NCBI GenBank assembly: GCA_030039715.1
Contig: JASHVA010000070.1
Span: 1-6,003, forward strand
Source: Thermoplasmata archaeon
Lineage (GTDB): Archaea > Thermoplasmatota > Thermoplasmata > Lutacidiplasmatales > UBA184
DNA: 6,003 nucleotides
Reading direction: 5' to 3'
Shown: in pieces, positions 1-5,092 of the stretch
How positions within the stretch are numbered: the first letter of the stretch is position 1
How the letters are laid out: every line of letters starts with the position of its first letter
Translations under genes and position numbers: made by a program
The notes under the pieces: model-generated
Told to the model about the DNA's origin: nothing
The model's database searches: none
Seen by the model: the letters and a program-made list of their open reading frames with translations, nothing else

Positions 1-2044
1 TCCGGCGGGACCGCCGGAGGTGCTCGCGCACGGTCGACGACTGCGGAGCTGGCCGCATCCGCTTCGCGGACCGGAGGACGCTCGGACGCTCGTCGACTCG
101 GTCTCCGCCGCGTTCTCCGCGGTACGGCCGGGCACGCGAGTCGTGCTCCGCTTCGGCTCCGCCCCGCTGGCGTCGGTCCCCCCTCCCGCGGAGGAGCCGG
201 TATCCGCGGATCGACGTGGCCGATCGCCCCCCGTCCGGCCGAATGTACCCCGGGTCCCGACCTCGACCGTCTTCTGGCACTGCTCCTTCACCCTGGAGCG
301 GGACGCTTCGGGCGAGCCGGCCGCGGACCTGGCGCGGTCGGTCCGTGCGGTCGAGTCCGCCTGCCGCTCCATCGGAGGCAACGGCATCTCGATCTCCCGC
401 CGACCTCGCTGGCCGTTCACGGTCCCCGCATTCGAGGTCGCGGAGGAGGAACTAGTGGAACTCCTGCCCGGGACCGCCGGGACCCCGGGTCCCGGCGCAC
501 CGGTCACGGCGCGGGGGACGTCGGTGCTCCTTCCGCTGGGCCGGACATCGGACGGCAGCGTGGTCGGTTCGACGATCGAGCCCGGTCAAGGTCGCCATCT
601 CGCGGTGCTCGGCGAGACCGGCATGGGAAAGAGCTCGCTGCTCGTCAGCCTCGCTCGCCGGGCGGCTGCCGGGGCGGGCCTGATCTTCTTCGACCCGATC
701 GGGGACACGGCGCGCCGGCTCCTTGCGGAGCTCGGGGGGGCCGAGCGGGCCCGCGTCGTGTTCATCTCCCCGGAGCGGGCGCACGGGATCAACGCCTTGG
801 AAGGGGCGCACGCCGCGGCCGGAGAGGACCCCGCCCGTGCGGACCGACACTTGAGCGACCTCGTCCACTCGCTACGTCGGGTGCGCGCGGGACGGTACGC
901 CGACTCCTCGTTCTGGGGTCCACGGCTCGAGGAGATGCTGACGCGGGCGCTCGCGGCCGCCGCCGCCTTCCCGGACGGCACGCTCGTGGACGCCCACCGC
1001 CTCCTCTCGGCCGCGGGTCGGGGCTTTCGGGTGGCCCCCTCCGAAGCGATCCCGCTCCTCGGCGAACTCGCGGACCGCATCCGGACCCGGCCCGACGACG
1101 CCGAGGGGGCTCGTCGGCTACTGTACGAGGTCGCGCGCAACCCGACGCTCGTTCGAACGCTCTGCGACCCGAGCGGCGACCTCACGGCGGAGCGCCTGGT
1201 CCGACCGGGTGCGGTCGTCCTCGTGAGCGGCGACGCCGCGCTCGCCGGCGAGACGACCGCCCGATACCTCCTCTCCGTCTACCTCGCGCTCACCTGGTCG
1301 GCGCTGCTCTCGCGCGGGACTTCCGGGAAGACCTTCGTCGTGCTGGATGAAGCCCAGTGGTTCGCCCACGAGAGCCTGGCCGAGATGTTGCGGCTCGGCC
1401 GGCGCGGAAACCTCCACGTGGTCCTCGCGACGCAGTCGCTCGCGGCGATGCCAGAGCCGGTCGCCGAGTCCGTCTGGACCAACGTCGCCGACTTCGTCGC
1501 GTTCCGAGGCTCGCCCGAGGAAGCCCGGGAGTTCGCGCGGGGGTTCTCGGGGGTCGACGCACGAGCTCTCCTGTCGCTTCCCCGCGGAGAGGCCGCGGTG
1601 TTCCTAGGGAAGGGCGAGGCGGTTCACTGGGTCCGAACCGTGCGACTTCCCGATCGGATCCCGACCGCGGCGTCGGGGCCGGTCTCGCCCGAGGACTCCG
1701 GACCGCGGGCGTGGCGCGATGCCGCGAGCTCACCGGAGGAGTCGCCCCGGCGCGTTGGGAGCGGCCCGGCGCTGGAGCGCGTGTTCGAGGAGATCGCCGC
1801 CCGAACCGAGGGCTCGCGCGACGAAGGGCCGATCCGGATCGACCTCGCGGAGCTGCGTCGGCACGCGGACCCGGACGGCGAGGCCGTCCGCATCGCGGGC
1901 GCATTGCTCCGGCGCTCGGGCGCGCTCGTCCGCTCCGGCCGCTCCCCGCGAGGGAGCGTCTGGTGGGTTGACCCGGCCCGGCTGCCGAATGCCCCGCCGG
2001 CCGGCACTCCGAACGGCGAGACCGCCGGCCCCGACGAAGCATAA
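1..2044 (+). CDS. VirB4/HerA-like (DUF87-type) P-loop ATPase with C-terminal winged-helix-like segment, probably 5'-partial
   Basis: Likely a ring-forming NTPase of the HerA/FtsK superfamily, the class that pumps DNA or protein in conjugation, secretion and DNA repair. Residues are numbered from the GTG at 20. Walker A is GETGMGKSS (198-206, Lys204), followed by FFDPIGD (223-229), equivalent to the DPHGD motif of the family. SFWGPRLEEML (297-307) matches the WGPRLE segment of archaeal VirB4/TraG-like ATPases. Walker B is VVLDEAQ (440-446) and the sensor motif is LATQS (469-473), followed by NVADFVAFRG, also typical. Residues about 583-652 look like a winged helix (helices plus a wing ending in SVWWVDP). 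No transmembrane segment is visible. The frame is open to the left edge, and GTG 20 has GGAG touching it, too close for a Shine-Dalgarno. The region before Walker A is also short for the family, so the true start is probably upstream. The stop TAA is 32 nt before the KaiC-like cluster. The family is clear; the substrate is unknown. HerA proper is less likely because HerA/NurA neighbours are not visible. Confidence 0.85.
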   Translation, partial: PAGPPEVLAHGRRLRSWPHPLRGPEDARTLVDSVSAAFSAVRPGTRVVLRFGSAPLASVPPPAEEPVSADRRGRSPPVRPNVPRVPTSTVFWHCSFTLERDASGEPAADLARSVRAVESACRSIGGNGISISRRPRWPFTVPAFEVAEEELVELLPGTAGTPGPGAPVTARGTSVLLPLGRTSDGSVVGSTIEPGQGRHLAVLGETGMGKSSLLVSLARRAAAGAGLIFFDPIGDTARRLLAELGGAERARVVFISPERAHGINALEGAHAAAGEDPARADRHLSDLVHSLRRVRAGRYADSSFWGPRLEEMLTRALAAAAAFPDGTLVDAHRLLSAAGRGFRVAPSEAIPLLGELADRIRTRPDDAEGARRLLYEVARNPTLVRTLCDPSGDLTAERLVRPGAVVLVSGDAALAGETTARYLLSVYLALTWSALLSRGTSGKTFVVLDEAQWFAHESLAEMLRLGRRGNLHVVLATQSLAAMPEPVAESVWTNVADFVAFRGSPEEAREFARGFSGVDARALLSLPRGEAAVFLGKGEAVHWVRTVRLPDRIPTAASGPVSPEDSGPRAWRDAASSPEESPRRVGSGPALERVFEEIAARTEGSRDEGPIRIDLAELRRHADPDGEAVRIAGALLRRSGALVRSGRSPRGSVWWVDPARLPNAPPAGTPNGETAGPDEA

Positions 2045-2046
2045 CC

Positions 2047-2052
2047 CTAAAA
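2047..2052 (+). promoter_or_regulatory. Candidate TATA box for the KaiC-like cluster (leaderless start)
   Basis: CTAAAA stands out as an A/T-rich run in the 32-nt gap after the ATPase gene. It is preceded by purine-rich CGAAGCATAA, which could serve as a BRE. Its centre lies about 27 bp upstream of the ATG at 2077, the usual archaeal TATA-to-start-site distance, so transcription would begin at or next to the start codon. No Shine-Dalgarno precedes that ATG, which agrees with a leaderless mRNA. The position is seen in the sequence; the promoter function is inferred. Confidence 0.5.
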
Positions 2053-2076
2053 GGCCCGAGACGGCTCGATTTCCCG

Positions 2077-2880
2077 ATGGACGCTCCGGCGGCCGGTCCC
2101 GCCGAACCCGCGGCTCCGCGGGCGCTGATGGCTCCCGCCACCGTCCTCGCCCGGTGCGCGACGGGGATCGGGGGCCTCGACGACGTGCTCGGCGGCGGCC
2201 TCCCGCGCGGCAACATGATCTTGGTCGCCGGGAGCGTCGGCACCGGCAAGACGACCCTCTGCCTCGAGTTCCTCGTTCGGGGGGCGGAGCGGGGCGAACG
2301 CTCGCTCTTCCTCTCCGTCACCGAGGCGTCGCAGAAGCTCATCCAGAACCTCTCCACGTTCGAGTTCTTCCGGCCGGACCTCGTGAGCGACGGCTCGCTC
2401 GTCTTCGTCGACCTGCCCGCGCTCTACGACAAGCTCGGTCTCGAGCACGAGGAGATGACCTCGGACGAGATCGACATCCTGATCCGGACGATCCGAGACC
2501 TGGTGCAGACGCTCGGGGTGAAGCGGCTGGTCCTCGACAGCCTCACGTCGGTCTGCTACCGCATCCGGCGCGACGAGGCGATCCGGGACTTCATGCTCCG
2601 CCTGGGCCAGACGCTGAACCAGCTCGGCTGCACCTCGCTCCTCGTCTCCGAGATCGGGCCGACGGAGGGTCGGTACTCGATGCACGGCGTCGAGGAGGCG
2701 ATCGTCGACGGCGTGGTCTTGCTCTGGAACACGCGACGCCAGGGCGACATCCTCCGGGTGCTCCAGGTCGTCAAGATGCGAGGCACCTCCCACTCGAGGG
2801 CGCAGTACGTCATCGAGCTCACCCCGATCGGGCTCCTGATGGCGCCGCACCTGAAGGGCGGCCGGCCGGAAGGAGCGTAG
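2077..2880 (+). CDS. KaiC/RAD55-family single-domain ATPase (COG0467-like), catalytically competent
   Basis: A RecA-superfamily ATPase of the archaeal KaiC-like group, cytosolic, probably acting in signalling or in control of a partner complex. At 267 aa it is the length of one KaiC domain. The order is standard: GIGGLDDVLGGGLPRG (30-45), Walker A GSVGTGKTT (52-60, Lys58, Thr59), the region of the catalytic Glu pair as VTEAS (81-85; only Glu83 is kept, Thr replacing the first Glu), and Walker B LVLDSLTS (151-158, Asp154). MHGVEEAIVDGVV and VVKMRGTSHS are the conserved C-terminal core segments. The ATG at 2077 is chosen because a TATA-like element lies about 27 bp upstream; an in-frame ATG at 2128 (residue 18) would also leave the domain whole, and the first 17 residues are Ala/Pro-rich and not conserved in kind. 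It is first in a cluster of three related genes, 4 nt ahead of the next, and is the only one with a working P-loop. RadA is excluded by size and by lack of its N-terminal domain. The specific role is unknown. Confidence 0.92.
   Translation: MDAPAAGPAEPAAPRALMAPATVLARCATGIGGLDDVLGGGLPRGNMILVAGSVGTGKTTLCLEFLVRGAERGERSLFLSVTEASQKLIQNLSTFEFFRPDLVSDGSLVFVDLPALYDKLGLEHEEMTSDEIDILIRTIRDLVQTLGVKRLVLDSLTSVCYRIRRDEAIRDFMLRLGQTLNQLGCTSLLVSEIGPTEGRYSMHGVEEAIVDGVVLLWNTRRQGDILRVLQVVKMRGTSHSRAQYVIELTPIGLLMAPHLKGGRPEGA
2868..2875 (+). promoter_or_regulatory. Shine-Dalgarno for the second KaiC-like gene
   Basis: GGAAGGAG overlaps the end of the first KaiC-like gene and sits 9 nt before the GTG at 2885. It fixes that GTG as the start and supports translation of the second gene from a shared mRNA. 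Confidence 0.7.
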
Positions 2881-2884
2881 GCGC

Positions 2885-3460
2885 GTGGCGGACATCGGCG
2901 AACGGCTGCGGGGGCTCCCCGGCGGGAGCGCCGCGGCGCTCAAGCTCGACCCGCGCGAGTACGCCGACCACTACTTCGCCGTCCTCAACGGAACGCTCCG
3001 CGACCTCGGCAGCGAGACCGACGCCCACGTGATCTACATCACGGTCACGAATCCGGCGTCGTTCGTCTGGTCGCTCGCCCAGGCGCTCGACGTCCCGGCG
3101 TCGCGGATCTCGTTCGTCGACGTGATCAGCCACATCATAATGAACTACTCGAACCCGCTCCCGAACGCGACGTACGTCGAAACGCCGCGCGCGCTCGAGG
3201 AGATCATGCTGCGCGTCGACTACCTCCTGCGGAAGTACCCGCATCCACGGTCGGTCGTCGTCGTCGACAGCCTGAACGCGCTCGCGATCCACAACCCGCG
3301 CGAGCTGCTCAGCGAGTTCTTCCACATCTTCCTCACGAACCTGAAGTCGCGCAACGTGCTCACGCTCATCCTCGTCACGAGCGACGAGGAAGCGGGCGAG
3401 CTCGAGCGGATGCTCAATCTCCTCGTCGACGAGACCGTCGACGTCGGCGGAGGGCGTTAG
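2885..3460 (+). CDS. KaiC/RAD55-like protein lacking a P-loop (RecA-fold pseudo-ATPase)
   Basis: A 191-aa RecA-fold protein that aligns by pattern with KaiC-like ATPases from the strand after the P-loop helix onward. HVIYITVTNPASFVWSLAQ (49-67) matches the strand-plus-helix that normally follows Walker A, ISFVDVIS (78-85) is the next strand, and VVVVDSLNAL (124-133, Asp128) is the Walker B strand. The segment before residue 49 holds no GxxxxGK[ST] sequence, so nucleotide binding in the usual way is not expected. P-loop-less KaiC relatives with a VDSLS-like strand occur in archaea, and this one fits that pattern. The start is GTG with a strong Shine-Dalgarno 9 nt upstream. It lies 4 nt after the active KaiC-like gene and 2 nt before the next one, so it is probably co-translated and may be a structural or regulatory partner. 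There is no frameshift and the reading frame is clean, so it is not a decayed gene. Function unknown. Confidence 0.85.
   Translation: MADIGERLRGLPGGSAAALKLDPREYADHYFAVLNGTLRDLGSETDAHVIYITVTNPASFVWSLAQALDVPASRISFVDVISHIIMNYSNPLPNATYVETPRALEEIMLRVDYLLRKYPHPRSVVVVDSLNALAIHNPRELLSEFFHIFLTNLKSRNVLTLILVTSDEEAGELERMLNLLVDETVDVGGGR
3449..3454 (+). promoter_or_regulatory. Shine-Dalgarno for the third KaiC-like gene
   Basis: GGAGGG lies inside the last codons of the second KaiC-like gene, 8 nt before the GTG at 3463. It supports that start and coupling of the two genes. Confidence 0.7.
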
Positions 3461-3462
3461 CG

Positions 3463-4227
3463 GTGTCCGAGGGGGAGGCGGTCTTCGGGATCCCCGAGGT
3501 CGACGGTCCGTTCTTCGCCGCACTGCCCCCGGGCTGGCTCGCGCTGCTCGCGGGACACTCGGGATCGGGCGCCCCGCTCCTCGCGAAGCAGTTCGCCCGC
3601 GCCGGCACCGGCCACGTCCCGGTACTCTTCTACACGACGTTCGAACGCACCGAGGACGTCCTTCGGGGGTTCACGAGCTACGGCTGGGACCCGTCCGAAC
3701 TCAAGATCGTGAACCTCGCGGACGAGTACTACGAGCGCGTCCTCCTCCGGGGGCTCGATATCGCCCGCGCGCGCGAACGCGGGCTCACGCTCGACGAGCT
3801 CGTCGGCGCGGAGCCGCGGGACGTCACGACGAAGTCGTTCAGCCTCACGAACCGGATGCTCTCCGACCTCGCGGGGATGGACGAGCCGTTCCGGCTCGTG
3901 CTCGACTCCGTCGACTTCTTCTTCGAGGTCCTGGAGCCGCACGACGTGACGACCGTCGCCCGCCAGATCCGGCACCGGTGCCAGACGATCGGCGGGCAGG
4001 CCCTCCTCACGGTCCACTCGGTGGCGCACGACCGGGCCGTCTACGGGCTCCTCCAGGACCTCGCGGACCTCGTCTTCGAGCTGAAGGCCGAGCCGAACGG
4101 CGACCGGTACCGTCACACGCTCTACACCGAGAAGGTCGCGAACCGGCCCGAGCTGAGCCGGATCACCCCGCTCCACGTCGGGGAGAGCGGATGGGCCGTC
4201 GGCGCCGAAGCGGGCGCCCGGGGATAG
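3463..4227 (+). CDS. KaiC/RAD55-like protein with degenerate Walker A (Lys replaced by Ala)
   Basis: A 254-aa single-domain KaiC relative of full domain length. The P-loop position reads GHSGSGAP (31-38): the glycines are kept but the invariant Lys is Ala37 and the Thr/Ser is Pro38, so ATP hydrolysis is not expected. The rest of the fold is intact: FYTTFERTEDVLRGF (56-70) at the place of the KaiC catalytic-Glu segment, with Glu61; LVLDSVDFFF (145-154, Asp148) as Walker B; and ADLVFELKAEP and YRHTLYTEKVANRPE as the C-terminal strands. The second GTG-start gene in a row, it begins 2 nt after the preceding stop and has GGAGGG 8 nt upstream. The codons GCC CCG at the two key positions are clean, with no sign of a frameshift nearby. 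It probably pairs with the competent KaiC-like protein of the same operon as an inactive subunit. After its stop come a 17-bp palindrome and a TATA-like element, which suggests that the transcript ends or is re-initiated there. Partner and target unknown. Confidence 0.87.
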   Translation: MSEGEAVFGIPEVDGPFFAALPPGWLALLAGHSGSGAPLLAKQFARAGTGHVPVLFYTTFERTEDVLRGFTSYGWDPSELKIVNLADEYYERVLLRGLDIARARERGLTLDELVGAEPRDVTTKSFSLTNRMLSDLAGMDEPFRLVLDSVDFFFEVLEPHDVTTVARQIRHRCQTIGGQALLTVHSVAHDRAVYGLLQDLADLVFELKAEPNGDRYRHTLYTEKVANRPELSRITPLHVGESGWAVGAEAGARG

Positions 4228-4235
4228 CGGCCTAC

Positions 4236-4252
4236 GCCTCGGTTACCGAGGC
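4236..4252. repeat. Perfect 17-bp palindrome between the KaiC-like cluster and the PAC2 gene
   Basis: GCCTCGGTTACCGAGGC has 8-bp arms (4236-4243 and 4245-4252) around one central base. It begins 9 bp after the stop of the third KaiC-like gene. As DNA it could be an operator for a dimeric regulator, placed where the BRE of a promoter at 4253-4257 would be. As RNA it would fold into a 7-bp stem with a TTA loop followed by TTTATC, which resembles a weak terminator. The repeat is seen directly; the role is inferred. Confidence 0.6.
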
Positions 4253-4257
4253 TTTAT
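4253..4257 (+). promoter_or_regulatory. TATA-like element upstream of the PAC2 gene
   Basis: TTTAT is the most A/T-rich spot in the 62-nt gap and directly abuts the 17-bp palindrome. A start site about 26 bp downstream would fall near 4280, giving a leader of about 10 nt before the GTG at 4290. The match is short, so this is a suggestion only. Confidence 0.35.
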
Positions 4258-4270
4258 CGGCCGCGGTCGG

Positions 4271-4285
4271 CTCCCTCGGTGGGAG
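4271..4285 (+). promoter_or_regulatory. Shine-Dalgarno of the PAC2 gene within a small hairpin
   Basis: GGGAG (4281-4285) is the only Shine-Dalgarno-like sequence near the GTG at 4290, 4 nt away, which is rather close. It is complementary to CTCCC at 4271-4275 across a TCGGT loop, and GG 4269-4270 could extend the stem with CC 4288-4289 around a 2-nt bulge. In a read-through mRNA the site would be paired. The complementarity is seen; regulation is inferred. Confidence 0.4.
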
Positions 4286-4289
4286 AGCC

Positions 4290-5075
4290 GTGGAGGACGT
4301 CGTTATCCGCACGTTGGAGAAGGTCAGCTTGCGCGACCCGATCCTCGTCGAAGGATTGCCCGGCGTCGGGAACGTGGGGAAGCTCGCCGCCGATTACCTG
4401 CGCGACCAGCTGCCCGCGAAGCCGCTCGCGACGATCTACTCGAAGTTCTTCCCGCCGCAGGTCTACGTCTCCGAAGAGGGGATCATCCGCCTCGTCTCGA
4501 ACGACCTCTCGTACTGGCGCGCCCCGGCGGCCGCCCAGCACGACCTCCTGATCCTCGGGGGCGACTACCAGGGGATCAGTCCCGAGGGCCAGTACGAGAT
4601 CACCGAGCGCGTCCTCGACTACTGTCACGGGCTCGGCGTCCGCGAGGTATTCACGCTCGCCGGTTTCGCGCAGGGCCGCGTGGTGGAGCAGCCGCGCGTG
4701 CTCGGCGCCGCCACGAGCGCGGCCCGGGTCGAGCTGATGAAGAAGCACTCGGTCGTCTTCTCCCGCAACGACCCCGGCGGCGGGCTGATCGGGGCGAGCG
4801 GGCTCTTCCTCGGCCTCGGGCGCCTGGTCGACATGGAGGGGGTCTGCCTGATGGGCGAGACGAGCGGCTACTTCGTCGACCCGCGCAGCGCGGAAGCGGT
4901 GCTGAAGGTCCTCGCCCGGGTCCTCCACCTCGACCTCGACTTCACGGCCCTCCAGGCGAAGGCGAAGGAGATCGACCGGATCGCCCAGAAGATCCACGAC
5001 GCCGAGCAGCACGGGAGCGAGACGCCGACCTCCGGCGCTCCGCCGCCGCGCGACGACCTCGGCTACATCGGCTGA
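4290..5075 (+). CDS. PAC2-family protein (archaeal proteasome assembly chaperone-like, COG2047-type)
   Basis: A 261-aa cytosolic protein of the PAC2 family, whose archaeal members bind or help assemble the 20S proteasome and whose eukaryotic relative is PSMG2. The N-terminal signature DPILVEGLPGVGNVGKLAA (16-34) is highly typical. LLILGGDYQG (86-95), the glycine-rich GGGLIGASGLFLG (163-175) and GETSGYFVDPRSAEAVL (189-205) match family core segments. A helical stretch about 219-241 leads to a loose linker and the tail DDLGYIG. The tail has a Tyr third from the end, so it is not a proper HbYX motif (hydrophobic, Tyr, any residue at the terminus) of proteasome activators. GTG 4290 is chosen because the family domain starts within about 15 residues of it. 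The next upstream in-frame start (ATG 4191) would add an Arg-rich stretch overlapping the previous gene. It sits next to the KaiC-like cluster, with candidate promoter elements of its own in the gap. Confident of the family; the role in this organism is inferred. Confidence 0.9.
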   Translation: MEDVVIRTLEKVSLRDPILVEGLPGVGNVGKLAADYLRDQLPAKPLATIYSKFFPPQVYVSEEGIIRLVSNDLSYWRAPAAAQHDLLILGGDYQGISPEGQYEITERVLDYCHGLGVREVFTLAGFAQGRVVEQPRVLGAATSAARVELMKKHSVVFSRNDPGGGLIGASGLFLGLGRLVDMEGVCLMGETSGYFVDPRSAEAVLKVLARVLHLDLDFTALQAKAKEIDRIAQKIHDAEQHGSETPTSGAPPPRDDLGYIG

Positions 5076-5092
5076 CCCGGCCGGCGCGACCG

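Noticed and set aside
1999..2030. GGCCGGC / GCCGGCC inverted repeat near the end of the ATPase gene
   Set aside because: The 7-bp all-G/C arms with an 18-nt loop lie in coding sequence and are not followed by a T-rich tract. This is expected by chance in such GC-rich DNA.
1290..2357. A 355-codon minus-strand open frame opposite the end of the ATPase gene
   Set aside because: Very Arg/Pro/Ser-rich with no family signature. It lies across a real gene on the + strand and across the candidate promoter.
2047..2943. A 298-codon minus-strand open frame opposite the first KaiC-like gene
   Set aside because: Its Asp/Glu/Arg/Val-rich, low-complexity translation is the usual mirror of a GC-rich gene, and no motif is visible. 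The same applies to the minus-strand frames at 3457-4176, 4254-5012 and 5063-5914.
1719..3032. A 437-codon + strand open frame overlapping the ATPase tail and the KaiC-like gene
   Set aside because: It is Arg/Pro-rich, has no recognisable motif, and overlaps two well-supported genes in another frame. Long spurious frames are common at this GC content.
4191..4289. Upstream ATG for the PAC2 gene
   Set aside because: It would overlap the third KaiC-like gene, add an Arg-rich stretch unlike PAC2 proteins, and place the palindrome and TATA-like element inside coding sequence. GTG 4290 fits the family start.
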